Program-made: the position numbers and the translations under genes | Shown here: piece by piece, positions 35,632 to 50,157 of the stretch | Layout of the letters: every line of letters starts with the position of its first letter | How positions within the stretch are numbered: the first letter of the stretch is position 1 | DNA from: Certhia americana | Lineage: Eukaryota > Chordata > Aves > Passeriformes > Certhiidae | DNA length: 64,000 nucleotides | NCBI GenBank assembly: GCA_018697195.1 | Contig: CM031879.1 | Span: 30,770,834-30,834,833, forward strand | Direction: 5' to 3' | Notes under the pieces: model-generated | The model's input: the letters and a program-made list of their open reading frames with translations, nothing else | What the model was told of the DNA's origin: nothing | Database searches by the model: none

Positions 35632-38600
35632 AATACAGCAAGATGAAAGTGCAGCACATTTCATTGTCCACAACCAGAGTCTAAAGCCAGTCATGGCTTT
35701 GTGGACAGAAATGTTAGGCCAGAAAAGTACCAGAGCAGGAGCCTACTGGCTGACATTGACATCCAGAAAGCTACTAGACATCTGTTTCACAGTACTATCA
35801 ACTGAAGACTCTAGGAAAAACAGAAAGCAAACAGCACAAAGGGTCATGTTGAATCATTTGCCTTACTCTAAAAACCAGAGATGGTTATCAACATAATTAA
35901 ACAAACGCAATTTTTTCCATCACCAAAAATCAGTTCATCCAGCAGAAAATTGTGAAGGTAATAAATACACATATGGAATGAAGGAGAGTGAAATAATTTA
36001 ACATATGATGTTTCAGTTCACACACAACTTAATTTAAAATTGTTTTTAACTTTGCATATTAAATTTTATGTTTTGTTTCAGTAGAGTACTACAGCAAAGT
36101 AATTTCTATAGAGATGAAAACCAGCACTACTGGGATTTTGGATTTAGTAGTTTACTGTACATAATTGCAGGAGGCTTGACACTTTAATGCAAAACTAATT
36201 TATAAGCGTATTTTGAGTGCATATATTGTGATTGAAATACATTAATTATGTGCTTTGCAAGTTGATGGAGAAACCTTACATTGTCAGACTATTTTTTGCA
36301 AGCAGAAAGTTAAACAAAGTAGGGAAATAAATTGGTGTCACCTTGGTGTATAGTCAAGGCATAGGAATATCCTTTTCTTCTTTTACACGGCCTGGATGTT
36401 TCACAATAATAGCCAGAATTATAAAATGCTTTGAAGGAATTGTGAGCCTCCATTTTTAAGACATTAACTTTTGAAACATGTTGCTTTAGATGTACCCTTT
36501 CTTATATTATTCTAAGAGGGTGCAATTCATCTTTAAAAGCAAAATTTGAACAACCCTTATAAGAATGTATTTGAAGGCAACCACTATAAATTCCTGTAGA
36601 GTGGCCAAAACATAGCCTATATGTCTTGAGCAGAAACCAGCTTAAATTCCAGTAAATCCTATTTTAGGTAGAAGACCATTAACATTATTAAATCAGCAGG
36701 CCATTAGGGGAAACAGCAGTAGCACAGTGACTGTATTGACATTATTCCTTAGTTGGTCCCAAAACACAGTCATGATGTCTTTATTCCCTGGTTTCCCATA
36801 TTCCTTAATGGGGTGCCATCAAGGTCCAGGAATGGATTTTCAAGTAGGATTAGTTCCCCATCTCAGCTCTGAGACAAAAAATGGCATTTACTACAGCAAC
36901 TTCCTTAGGGGAGCAGGACAGGTCCCTGGAAAGTCTATGTCAATGTGTCACCTTAATTTTCCAGCTCTACTCAGCTTGGGAAGAGGACTCCTCAAGGAAT
37001 AGCATCTAAAAGCAGACAACTCACCTTGCTAAGGAGTCCTGGGCAGCAGCCAGGTCTGTGCAGGTGAAGTGAAATGCAGTCTGACTGGCACGGGGAGCTG
37101 GCAAGCTCCAGAGCTGAGCCAGGGCCCTGCTCCTCAGAGGAGTGAGTGGCTGCATCAAGCATTCTCCCACCTGGCAGACAGCAGTCTCCTCCACATTAGA
37201 GATAGTCTTAAAAACAGTTAAACTGAAATAAAATATTCTTTTTTTGCAAGACCATTTCACAAAATTTCAAGCAGGACGAGATGAGAGGAGAATGAGGTTA
37301 TAGGGAGAGAGTGGTTCTTGACATACTGAAGTATATTTATGGGTGTTTTGACAAGCAAAATTTTCCTGTGTGATACTTGAGAACAAGCCAGACCACTCGT
37401 TACAGAACTAGTTTGATAAGAAAGAAACATATTGTGATACCTACTTGCCTAATCTTGGGGAAAATCTCTGCTCATACCCCAAACCTATCAAATTATTTTT
37501 AAAAAAGGCTTGTAGCTAAGGCATATGAACTGGCGCTTTTAAGAATCCAGGGATCTTGCTCCTGTGTTCATGTGCTTGCAATTTCTTAGAAAGAAACTAT
37601 TACTTTTCCCAAAGAAGCCAAGAAAAAAATCCTAACTTCTAAGCAGCAGGACAGTTCTTTACCAGCTCTATTATCTCCCAGTTTTTATTTCCATCTGCAC
37701 AAACACTAGGCATTCCCAGCTGATCCTGGCTGTTACTTTCTCTGCAAACACATTCCAATTTGCTTTCTCTCCCTCTGCGTCTACCAAAATGGAAATGGAA
37801 AGTCTGTCCTGAAAGCTCCCTCTTTCTCTGCCTCCTAACTGAAGTTCTTTATTATGGCTTCTCAGACCTAACTCTGGAGAACTCTCCTCCACAACGAAAT
37901 CTTTCATAAGTGAAACATCATTTTTTTTATTTCTAATTGTTCACTAAATTCATTATACCTGTCTGAGATGGAAGGATTTAGGGTCTGACAAAGAAAATCT
38001 CTCAGATAGAGGGTTGTGCATTAAGCTGGATATGTTAGAATGATGGAGTTCTCTTGCTCTGCATATTTTGCAGATGTGGCAGCATATTTGGTCAGTTCTG
38101 GACTACAGTTACTGAATTAATCAGTCATTATTCTGCAGCAGCATTTTACAGCAAAAAATTCATTGAGTATTTAAAATGTGAAGCTTGTGCAATTGTGTTT
38201 TTTAGTTCCCTCTCTTCTGTCTTGCTCCAATACCTCTGGTCATTATGCCTCTGGTCTTGTATGTCATAGACAGTGCCCCGTGTCCCTGGTACTTTGCCAA
38301 GGGAGGCAAAGGAAGGACATAGAGATGCTGGTTGGAAAAAGACAAGAAATTCTTACGGCAGAGTCGGCACAAATTAAATAACCCCAAGAGATATTTCAAT
38401 TGGCTCTTTCAGAGGAGCAAGAGCTCTTCTGAACTCTGGAAAACATTTCTACAGCAGTCGTTGGACAAACTACTCTGTTATTGTGCTACTGTTTAATCAA
38501 TGAGAGGCTCTGCTAGCCAACAGTCTTTTCATTCACTGCTTTTTTTCCTTGCATCACTTACTCATAGCCCTGATGTAAAAGCACACTGCGCACTTCCTGA

Positions 38601-40636
38601 GAGGTCCTTCTTTGCTTTTTGCTTTTATGGAAATTCATTTCACTGAGTTAATACAGGTCTGCAACTCCCCACTCAGACAGTAGCTTCCAAAATAGGGAAA
38701 AAATAAGGCATGCCAGGTCAAGCATCTTTCTGCAATCATTCTGCATCTAATTGGAGCCTCCAGTCCCCACTCCACAGCACTTGCACCCTGATGTCAGTGT
38801 CACACGGACCTCAAGGGAGACTGCTGTAGAAGTCTGGGTGTTCTAAGTCAGAGAGTACCTACAACTACTCCTAAGGCCACAACTTGTCATTTGACAACAC
38901 AAAATAGATGCCATGTATGGTCATTCATAAGCTCTACAGACAGGTAAGAATATGCAAAGTTCTCTTGGGATTTTTAAGGTAATCCAAAACAACCCACCAT
39001 ATGAGTATATGTCAAGTTAAAAGGAATAATTCAGATATCAACATACGTGACTTGCATTATGTATTTCTGTCAAGGGTTCAGTACTAAACTATGACAACTT
39101 CACTATCCAAGCTAGCTCATACACTATCAGAAACTTGTTTATATTATCATAAAATCACCTCTGAAATTAGTCCAGGCCCTGTGATTATGATGAAGGTTAG
39201 TTTATTTAGCTATTCTAGTCCTGTGAAGAGATACATTTTCCAGAGATTCATGCTAAGAATTCTTTCTTTTTTTTCCATACAACATCAGACTCACCCTCCC
39301 ATCTTTGTCTTTAGACCTTACCCAGTTCCCCAGTGCTCTGTACATCAAATTCAGAACCCCTGCTTTGAAGGCTTGCAGCATGTGTCTGTGGCAGTGAATT
39401 TACCTTCTTTAACAAACCATATTTTCTATACTACTCTCTTCACCTCCCACTCAGAAGACATGCAGTTCCTTTCATACCACTTTACAATTCTGGAATGTCC
39501 ACCCTAAATCTGTCCTAGCTGTGAGTGTCTGCAGATGCTCTTTATTTTTTGCTGTTTTCCTAAATTAAGTGACTTGGCTGGTTTCAATGCAATCAAAAGC
39601 TTGTAAAGACTTTGCTGCATATCACCTCTTCTCAGGTTCTGCAGACACGTTTTGACACAAATCAAATCAGAAATCTTTATGATATAAAATCAACTTTTAT
39701 ACAGTAAAGAGGCCCTTACAGCTGCTCCAAAACTCTTACCTTGACAGTTAGGTATATAGTGCAAGCAGCCATGATTTCTTTAATTCTTAAAAGGGTACTT
39801 AAAGCCTTCTCTTGCTATCCTTTTGCTGAAGTGGAAGAAAAAAAGGGCTGTATGTAGCCTATTAAAAAATAGCATAGATAAAGCTAAAGATAAGACATAG
39901 GCAAGGAATGTTAGGCAAATGAAGTTGGAACCATTAATAAGCCACAGTGAGTTTCCAATTTCTCAATTAGAAACTGAAGACTCTTCTTTCAGATACTCAA
40001 TTTAAAATGATACAGATATTCCTATTCTGTTTTTCCATAAAACTACTGTTTGAATATCTCATAATAGTGTATACATGAGATACACAAAGAAATACATGCA
40101 ATATGCATATTATTACATATAAATAATGCATACAAATAATGTTTATGAACATAAATTATATGCAATTAATTACAGCTGAAACTAAAAAGCATCCACTATA
40201 CTTTTTGTGAAGATCTAGAGGCCTCTGAATCCTGGAAAATTCTGTTTCTTTTTCTGGGATACTCTGTTGGCTCACACCCAGGGTGAGCATAAACAGGAAT
40301 TCCTGGATTGTTTTGAAATTCTGTCTCCACATAGGGGATGTCAATTATTTTTGCAGGATCCAGGAGAGGATTCCCTGCTCCATACCAGCTCCCAAACCAG
40401 CATGGCCATCCCTCCCATCCAGCTCAATGGATCACGTGCCAAGGAGGTCCCCTGTAGGATCTGGTGAACAGATATTGCTGGATGTTCAGCCAGCCCAGAA
40501 GCATGGAACGCTCAAGATTCCCTGCAGAGCTGGCAGCCAGGTTTGCAGTCCAGAAGGACTCTGAGGAGAAAAAGAAGAAAAGATGTCTCAGACTGTACTT
40601 TTGAAAAAAAGTAAATACCACCTGTCTTGGTGCAGA

Positions 40637-40770
40637 TCATAGAATCACTATTTTGGTTTGAAAGGGGCCTTAAAGACCATCTAGTGCCATGGGCAGAGAC
40701 ACCACTCACTGGATCAGATTAGGGCCCCATCCAACCTGCCTGTAAAGACTTCCAGGAATGGGGTATCTGG
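40637..40770 (-). mobile_element. CR1 LINE 3' end, minus strand
   Basis: The plus strand starts ATCATAGAATCA (complement of the CR1 terminal octamers). It continues through GGTTTGAAAGGGGCCTTAAA, CCATGGGCAGAGACACC and GGGCCCCATCCAACCTGCC to TTCCAGGAATGGGGTATC. It is a 5'-truncated, diverged copy of about 130 bp. Confidence 0.9.
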
Positions 40771-43700
40771 TTTCTGGCCTTCCTTGCTTGATTTCTTACA
40801 CTTCAGGCTCTTGTGTTCTAAGAAAAGGGGCCAAAAAGATTTGCCATCCCTTCCAGAGCTCTCTGTCAGAGAGAAAATGCTTTTTTAAAGTTCTGATTGC
40901 TAAGAAAGGAGGAGTGGAGTATCATATCTCTACTTTTTTATGTCCCAAAGAAACCCATGGGCTGATTATGGCAAGTTTGGCAGGAGAGTGGAGATCTCAA
41001 AGATCCCACCTCTTCATCTCCTGTAAATAAGTAGCAGTGTGCATGGTAAGTAGCTGAGACTCCATGAGAAGCAATCCTTCCAGGAGGGAGTCACTATGTC
41101 TGAACACATTCAGGGGGATAGTCTTTGGGACTTATTTGCTAAACACATGAGAGACTCTGAATGCAACACATGCATCAACAGGAAGCTGGTGTGGCTGCTG
41201 AGCCAACCACCTGCGTGCCAAGCATATGATACAGAGCTTGATCTCTTCAGACAAATGTCCTGTCAGTGATGTACACAATAAACAAGGAAAGATCCAGGAC
41301 AGGCTGGTCTGTTGAGTAGAGCTGATCTAGGTCTAGCCATGACCCCTTGCATTTCAGGAAATACTCAGGGATGTTGTAAACAAGTACAGTTTATAAGCCA
41401 CCTCTTAACCTCCAGTAAAATAACCACATTATGCTTGTCCCCAGGAGCTAATTCCAGGATCTGCATTTATTCCTGCAACATTTGGAGGCTAGAACAAGCT
41501 AAGTTAAGCATTGTAGCAACCTTGTGATAGCAAGCCTCTTTGGTGTTAGCTCTGTACTTAGCATTTTGCCACTGATTACCAAAATTTTCATGGCCACATT
41601 TACAGTTGGATGATGAATCTTCATACCAAAGAGTGTTTCAGTGTTATATTGTCTCAGTCATAATAGTCAGTTCTGGGGTTTTGCTTAATTTCACATAGCT
41701 CTTCAGAAACTCCAAAGACAGCCCAACAGGAAAGAGATTTGTGCAAACCTAGACAGATAATCTAGGGAAAGAGCACAGAATGATGGGCATTTCTCTCCTC
41801 ACTCTAAATATGGACCTGATAAAGGTGCACAAAACTCAGGTGGATAGAAACAAAATGATGACACTTTTTAATTTTTTGTTGCTCCTTGTAATTCATTCTT
41901 TGTTTCCTCATTACATTAATTAAGAATACATAAGCATGTCCTGTTTGAAAGGACAAAGGAGAGTTGTGCTTCTGGCTAAATAATTCAGGTGACTTAAATT
42001 ATGTCTCAAAGCAAGGGTTTTTAAAAGTGAACTTATTATGAATATTCAGACAGATTCCCTCAAGTTACCTCAGGCAGGCAATGCAAAAAAAACATCGAGG
42101 AAGGGTGAAACACAGTAAGGAAGAGTGAAACATTCCTTTACACTCAGGAATAATGATATATATAAATATATATATTATATTTTAAGTGCTAATGGCTATC
42201 TTATTTAAGAATTTAAGTACCAGCACGTTCACAGGTGCCAGTATTCACCAACATACAACCCTCCTTGCAGGCTAGCAGCATTGAATTCTACCCAGTATGA
42301 CTCTACACAGTGCAGTGAGTCACTCAACATACATTTATTTCTATGAACATTAAAGGCCTAAGGGACCCTGACAGAGAGAAAGGGGATTTTAAAATGAAAG
42401 CAGTAATAAACAAGAGCAAAGATAAATCTAGCAGTATCCTATTACAATAAACCAATTTGCAGACCAGTGATGAAAAATAGCCAAAGATGATACATACACG
42501 ACCCTTACATTCATTCTGAGGCCTGTCAGTAAGAAAGAGGAAAACTTTTTATTCTTTTGTCATTTGCCCTTTCTTGTAAAAGATGAGCTGTTGGATACTG
42601 AATGCTGGTGTATTTGTATCACAAATACCCTGACGAGAATATTAACAATAACCTCCATATACACCCCCATACAAGGAACTAACCTTTTAACATTTTTGTG
42701 CAGCCATAGCAAATATTGGGAAAAGAAATGGAAAAGGAAGATAATTTGAATGAAGCATAAGGGTGGACTTCAATAGCCATCAGATTTTGAACATAAGGAC
42801 TGTGTTTGCTAGCCTACATGACTCACATACCCGGATCAATGTACCCGATTTCTCCAGCACCTTAGTAAATCAATTGAATGCAACCTCAAAGACTCAAGAA
42901 AGGGTCTAAATGACAGATTTATTCAGCTGGGCATTAATCTACACATAGCAACTTCTTCGGTTACTTAGGGTACTTACAGACATCTAAAAGTCCAGAAGAC
43001 AACAATAAAGACAAAAGAGATAAGAAAAAGTAAAGCAATAATGCAAAGTGTTATTACTAAATCTTTCATCTTGGTGGATGAAACAGAAATAAGATTCCTT
43101 CAGTTTTGCAACTCAGCATCAAAAAACTTCATGAGAAAATAATAATGGAAGACAAGGAAAATGGAATCACCCATAAAATTATGACAATGTAAAGAAGGCA
43201 GATACGAGGCTAGAGAAAACAAAAACCAAACTAGAGAAAATCTCATAGGATGATGAGCCCAGGAGGACGAGAGAGAGCTGGTAACTGGCACAGACTGGCA
43301 CAGAGGTAGAGAAAGCAGTTGAAAATATTTATAAACCCCTATGTATTGCAGAGTAATATTCAAGTTAGTAACAGAATAACAAAGAAAATAACTACCTCAA
43401 AGACCTACCTTTATTTAAAAACAGAATATAGATAAATTTGCATTATTGGTACTGAAGAAAAGTGAGGCTTTTAGAAGGTTTTTTATGTGCACATTCATTT
43501 ATTTATTTAACTAAATCAAACAGAGAGGAGTAAAGTAACTCGTCTTCTTTATTAGCATCTTGAATGATTCAGATGCCTAAAGTGGAGGGAAACTGGACCA
43601 GCTGTTCTCCACAGGAGCTGATTTTCTTAATAAATATTAACACAGAGATTCTTGCCAATATGTTTGACAAATATAGACAAGTGAGTATATCAGTGTTATG

Positions 43701-45628
43701 TGCAGCTGGATAAGGATTTGTAGTTTGCTTGCTTTCTGTGGAATACAGTAAGAAGACCTTTCTGAAACACACAATTTCCAGGGGGAAAAAAAGCTTTTGG
43801 GATATTTTAGACTCGGTATGCATGTCTACAAATCCTGCAGAGAAGAGGATGATAAGCTGGGTTTTATTCAAAAGCATATTGGTACACATGTATGTGTAGT
43901 AAACACAAAAGCTTTCTTGACTAAAACAGAAAAAAAATCTCTTGACTGAGCAGAATGGAAAGTGTAGTATGTGGATTGCAGAAAATAAAGACACTGAGGA
44001 TGTTAATTTCTGCCTTACTTAAGCCTTGCAGAATTTATCTTTAAAAGGGTGACATTATCTTAAATAGATTTAAGTTAATAAAAAATACCTGGCAGAATGC
44101 TCTCTGTTTCCATTCAGGGCATGTGTCTGAATCACGACAACTCTTACTGAAATAAAATCTTAGATCTTACCACATGAGGAACAAATTTTGGGTCCAGTCA
44201 AGGTCACAGTTTTAGGTAAATAGTTGCTAGTTTATGTACAATATCCCTGTTTTTGAATGCAATAACATCTGTGTTAGTTCCGATTCAATTCCCATTTTAC
44301 TGCAGGTATGCTAGTCACTCATGCTGCCACAGTGGTAGGTCACTCAAATCTTCCTGTAAACCAGGCAGTACCCAAACCCAAAATGTGTTGTTTGAGAATA
44401 TATCACATCGTGTTTCACTCCTCCCACCAGAGACTGTCCTTCAGCAACATTCCAGGAAGTTCTCTGTCCTGCTGAATTCCCAGCTTTTAGCCAGCATACA
44501 GTTAGCATGACAGGATTTTTCAGAGGAGAAGCAAGAATTGTAACCAGTTCAATTTTGAAATCTACATAACTTACCAATCAAAATATTTGTACCACAGAAC
44601 ACCAGTAAACTGCTCTTTTAAAAGTCTTGTTAGGTAGTAATCCAAAGAATGTGAAACTCTTCTATGTCTCCAGATAATTAATGTGGCTGATATTTTGAGA
44701 ATGAATAATACGATGTTTTGGAAAATAGTTATTCCAACCATAAATAAGGACGTTCTTTCCTAACTTTCCCATGCATGAGGAAGAGGCATAGACACTATTA
44801 AATTGCTTTACTATTACTAATACCCCATACCCCTACCAGCAAAACAACAAAAGTATAATCTATTGACTTAATGAATTATTAGTGAAAATTAGGAGTTTAT
44901 TTTATTTTTTGTAGCAATTTATTCTGTGACACAGATGTTCATTAATATCTTCTTCTGACAAGTGATAGTTATAAGCACGCGAATTGGTTTCATGATCTGA
45001 CCTTTCACTGTGAATATTCCAGCCATGACAATTTTAGTCAGCGCTAGCAAGTACTTTTGACAAATTCAGTGTATCCACATACAACTTACTAAATTCTGTT
45101 AAAATGACATTTGACATTACCAAAACATGCTGCTTTCCTTTGAACAGTTGTGCAGGCCAGGTTTCTTCAGAGCAGAGTCTGCCACTGCCCATCTCTCACT
45201 CAAACATCTGTCTATGTGAGCCTGGAGGCTCTCTGCTTTGCATGCAGTGCACAAAAATCCCCAGCAAGCTGAGGGGGAAGGTGTGTCCACTCATTCAGAA
45301 CAGAGAAACACGATCTGGTACAATGGGATCACCACACCCAGATGCCAGAGCTGTGTCTAGATTTAGTGCTTGGCTGTGGAAGCAGCACCCTGGCAGTCAC
45401 AGGAGTGAGACAGCCAAGAAGCGTGACTTGAATGCAGCACTGCACAAACTCAGGTAAGCAATAGCCCCTTGCAATGCTGGGCATGCACCATGCAGGGCTG
45501 TGATTCACCAAAGTCCATGCTGGAAAGAGGGCATGGAGAACCAAGTATGAGAAACTTAACCCAGTAGCTTGTGCTTCCTGTTTCAAAGGAGAATCCCAGA
45601 CTTAATGTGTCACAAATGCTTTAGCAAG

Positions 45629-45653
45629 AAAGTTGGCAGGTAGTGCCAACTTT
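45629..45653. repeat. Perfect 10-bp hairpin, 5-nt loop
   Basis: AAAGTTGGCA (45629-45638), loop GGTAG, TGCCAACTTT (45644-45653). Two more pairs follow one mismatch. Confidence 0.8.
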
Positions 45654-45975
45654 ATTAAGAAAGTAGTATTATTTTTTTGGGGCTAGGCTGTCCAAAGTTG
45701 CGCTGTGGGCCTTTAATTCAATGGGAGAACTCAGAAAATACAGAAATATGATCAGACCAGTGCTGAGAATTTACAGAAATTTCACTGAGTTTTTTTTAAA
45801 GCAAAGCTTTACAGCCAGGAGTTCATTCATGGTCAAGGGTATTTAAAAAAATCAAGGTCTTTGCAAGGTGAGGTCATTTCTGAAGCTATCATGGACCATC
45901 TCAAGCCTCCTGTACTGAGGTCTTGCTCCCAGTTGCACAAAGTACACCCAAAGTTTCTATATGTTTCAACCATAC

Positions 45976-46006
45976 TTTCAAGTTGAAGTTTAATTTCAAC
46001 TTGAAA
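45976..46006. repeat. Perfect 12-bp hairpin, 7-nt loop
   Basis: TTTCAAGTTGAA (45976-45987), spacer GTTTAAT, TTCAACTTGAAA (45995-46006). Confidence 0.85.
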
Positions 46007-49000
46007 TGAAAACACAGATTTGACAAACAACTGAATAGGTCACTGTACCTAGTGAAGCCAGCTAAGCTTTCTACAAGGTCATTTTCTAGAAATTCTGGAG
46101 CCTGTTTTCTGTTACACACATAAGCACAGAAACTTCACGAGTGTGTCTGGAGAACATTTAGTTCTTTTATGAGATTCTGGTCTTCCATTTAGTTTATCCA
46201 GCTCCATCTATCCTTTTTTACTGCTGTAGTCTGAGACATTACAAATACCTGAGAAGATGCGGCTAGCAAGGGCAGTATCATCTTTAGCAATAGCATAGTA
46301 GACATAAGTTTCTGTAATTGTATCTTTTTCTTTTCCAGTGAGTAAATGTGATTCTTTGCTTTTCCATGAAGACTTCTTTTGCCTTTCATTTTAGAAATGT
46401 TCCCTTACTTCATTTTAAATCATATTCACAGCCCTGAAATCTTCAGTTAAAATAGTTGTGCTTATCTGAAGCATTCTCTTTGAATCAATGGCAATGGTGA
46501 AATTACAGAAAACTCTTTATTAATTGGCATTGCATGTGAAATCATGGTTTCTACAACATTAAAGCAGAGCAGCAGATCCCCCTGCTTCTCTCCCCTGCTC
46601 AGCAATGTTGCTCCTAAGGTAGAAGGTGTGAAGCATTTTTTTCCTATTCTTTCCAGTTACATAAAGAGGAGGTGATAAAAAAAATGAATGTCATTTTCAT
46701 GATCTTGTTTCACATTCCAAGAAAGACACCTAGAAAATTCCTCAACCTAGGCTATATATGAATAAATAATATATGCAAGATATATGAGAAACACCAGAAA
46801 CAAGCCAGAGCTGTATTATCTCAGAACATTTTTATTAACATAATGTACAAATATTGCTCTTTCCCATCATGATCTCACATCATTCCAGTATTATAAAGCA
46901 ACACATAAAAATGACTATCAGAAAGAAACATTGGGGCGATTAAAACCTTTTTGGAATGACATCCTACCTACTCTACCAACCTCTTTTCTCCAGGTTTGGT
47001 CTGATATGTGTGGCATGTAAGCAAAGGAATCTTTTTTCAGTGCTATTCTGGGAGGGGTGTCAGGAGGTGATAAATCTGTGCAGGGTCAGAGCAGGAGGCC
47101 CATCTCTGGTACATATCAAGGTAGGGAGGGGGTGCACAGCTGGTTCTGGGAGTCACCAGCTTCCTCCTCCAGACTGTGTCACATCTCTGCACCTACAGCT
47201 CCCACTGCTTGGAGTGAGCCAACAAGGAGAGGGAAGACATCACCCATTTTTCTGATGGTGTGTTTTTCATCATCCCTCAGAGCTGCTGTGCTTTCCCCCA
47301 GGAACATGCACAGACAAGGGATGCACCATCCAGATGCCACCTTAACACATCCTTGTTCTCTACTGAGGAGGGCACCCCTTGGAATAAAACCCACTACATC
47401 TGAAAGGAGTCCAATGTTGGAGCATGATAATTTTATGTGATGTCTGGGTGAAGACTTTCATTACATGTGCACAACAAGGATCCACAGATACTGACATCAC
47501 CTCTGTAACTGCTCAAAATTAATTAATTGCTTGGTCCAATTATTGCTGGGGCTTCGATGAAAGATTTTTCTTGATGCATTTAATCAATGTACCCATTATA
47601 TGCATTCACAGGCAGGTAAAACAACAAAATTAGTTGACCAAACATCAGAAGGACTCAGTTTTTCCCAAAGAGAAATAGATAGTCATCACTTATATAAATG
47701 TAACAGTCAAAGAGACTATGATTTGGGTTTCAAAAGTGGTCTTGAGCTGTGAACAAACTGTTTCAATTACAATTTCCAAGCAGATGAAAAAGCTAAAGCA
47801 AAAACTGTGGTACATATAACACAGTATAAAGCTGTGGGACTGCAGAAGAAACATTTAAAAAATGTTTCCTGAAATATTTTTGTATGGGCTGATGTTACAC
47901 TAAGGATTAAAAAAAATCTTTAAGATTTCACCATAGAAAAATTTACAGAATTGTCTGAATGAAAAGTTGTGCAAGAGTCAATAATGGTCACCAACTGGGA
48001 AACAGAGGCAGATAATTAAGGAGCATTTAGTTTTATGTTGTCATTCATTAGAAATTGTCTACTTAGATGATTAAACCAGAAAATAATTTTCAGCAGTAGA
48101 GTGTCCAGTAAATTGTAATGATACATTGACTATACCCTGGTTTTGAGTAGTTTTGAGCTGAATTTTTTTCTTGTGCAAAAAAGCCCCAAACCTTTCACTA
48201 GAGAATGTCGAAGAGAGGGCTGTTCAGCCAAATATGGTGAACAAATACTAAGTAAGAGAAGCTTATTCAATGTGGAAAAGAAGGTGTAACTACCAGGTCA
48301 GCAAGAAGATAATATAAAGATTACACTGCCTTTATATTGTTTAGCCAGAAACTCACCATAAAAGGAATTGATCTAGCAAGTATCTAATACAGTTTTGATT
48401 CCAGTTCAGCAAAGCATCAAATTAATTCTCTTAAACACCTGCTTTTATACTTTGCTGTGCTTTGGCTATTTGGACTCATATTTTGCCCTGCCACATCTAA
48501 TTTTGAAAATGTGCTGACACCAATGCCACATCTTTTCCTGTTGGAATCCAGAATGCTGAGAAGTTATTTCTCTGCATGTTTTAAGGGATCCAAACCCTCT
48601 GACAAGCACTATTTTTAACCTTTGTCCATGGAAAGGGCTTCCTAGGCTCTTGGATGTAGCAGAACTTCCAAGAATGTGGATTAGATAGTAGCATAATATA
48701 TAGTTTATGACAGGGTGAGAATTTTTGATTTCTGCGTTTGTTAGGATAGGAAGCAGATGAAGACAAGATGGAGGATCCTTATCGTTTTTAGGCTTCTTCC
48801 TCCTTCTTCATCTACTCCACGTTCTGCAGTGTTGGGGACACAGAACAGTTGGTTAGAATTTGCCTCAGTATAGAATCACGTGAATAGGGAATTAGTTAGA
48901 TATTGGAAGAAAAAGAGAAATAATGTACATTCTTGGTGATAATTGGGTGAATTATCTTTAAGAGAGCCTTGATTCTGTGTGTTTGTGGCCATTTTGATGC

Positions 49001-50024
49001 CTTTTCTCCTGTGTGCCAAGCTGGTGTAAAGCCTGGTGTGCTGAAACTGCTGATAAGAGAATAATAAACAATCTGGAGAATGAGAAACACCAAGAGTCCA
49101 GTTTGCCTTCTTCTTTACAAGGACTTTCTAATAGGCCTCCCCTATCAGGGGAGAAACATGGGAGTGGGAAACTCCGACATTTTCCAAACTGAGCCAAAAG
49201 ATAGATTTGAAATAAGCAGTTTTGGCTTTATGTGCAATAGCCACAGAGGTAGTTTTGTAGTCAGGTTCATGTTTGGATGTAAGTACCATCAATAGGCAGA
49301 AAAATAAGTAAAGATTTTGAGAAACCATAGATGACATGGGAAGAGGCAGAAATTAGGGTTTCTTGTTCAGAAGAAAATGTAAATAAGTGCTTAGTTTTGT
49401 GGGCTTAATTTGGACAATGCCAGTGTCTTTAATTTAGCACAGTGTCTGATGTACTTTTGGGTGGAAATTTTCTTTATGAAAGTTAAATAAAAATATTTTC
49501 ACCCATAATCTGCTAGATACTGGCACTTAATGTTTCCTCTTTCTCTGAAATACAGCCATTGGGTCTCATGTCTAGACAGTCTGTGCAGAATCCACCTATT
49601 TGATAAGGATCCTGTGCTGTAATTCACATTCCCAGATTCGAGCTCAATGCTTCCACAAAGGTGAACTGTGCTTGGTGGAGCGTCTGTGCACAGCTGAAAT
49701 CCAGATGTTTATTTCAAAATTAAATTTTACAGCACTGACATTTTCATTCTGATTTATAGCAAAGTAGTTCTTTTTAGAGTCAAATCAACAATTCACCAGG
49801 TAGTACAAATACCTCTTTGTTTTATGCTATAGTTTTCATTGCATTATTCATTACACTGTTTCAGGAGCTACTCTGTAAAACTTTTTGAAGCTTCTGCTTA
49901 TATATGAAAATATCACTTAAGACTATTTTGACGACCCACTCTAAGAACCACCTTCATGTAAAAGAATATTAGGATCTTAGTATAATTAATAGTAAGGACT
50001 AGAAGACACACTATATTTATCTGA

Positions 50025-50157
50025 GCCATAGAATCATAGAATGGTTTGAATTGGAAGGGACTTTAAAGACTATTTAGTTCCAACCCCCCGTGCTGTGAGC
50101 AGGGACACATCCTACTAAATCAAGTTGCTCAAAGTCCTGTCCAAACTGATCTTTGGA
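50025..50157 (-). mobile_element. CR1 LINE 3' end, minus strand
   Basis: The plus strand carries CATAGAATCATAGAATGG, then GGAAGGGACTTTAAAGAC, GTTCCAACCCCCC, GAGCAGGGACACATCC and CAAGTTGCTCAAAGTCC. These follow the CR1 3' untranslated region read in reverse complement, with two intact terminal octamers. It is truncated after about 130 bp. Confidence 0.93.

Larger units (their letters stand above)
33654..40636. other. Non-coding stretch, no gene seen
   Basis: The longest frame (39091-39507, plus, 138 aa) has no recognised domain. The region includes two adjacent strong inverted repeats at 35534-35631 (listed separately). No transposon recognised. Confidence 0.5.
40771..50024. other. Non-coding stretch, no gene seen
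   Basis: No gene recognised. Frames at 43569-43994 (minus, 141 aa) and 45104-45457 (plus, 117 aa) lack any known domain. It contains an AT dinucleotide-rich run at about 42154-42181 and two hairpins at 45629-45653 and 45976-46006. Confidence 0.5.

Noticed and set aside
43569..43994. 141-codon minus-strand frame
   Set aside because: Composition is Phe/Ser/Leu rich from AT-rich DNA, no known domain, no promoter or splice signals recognised.
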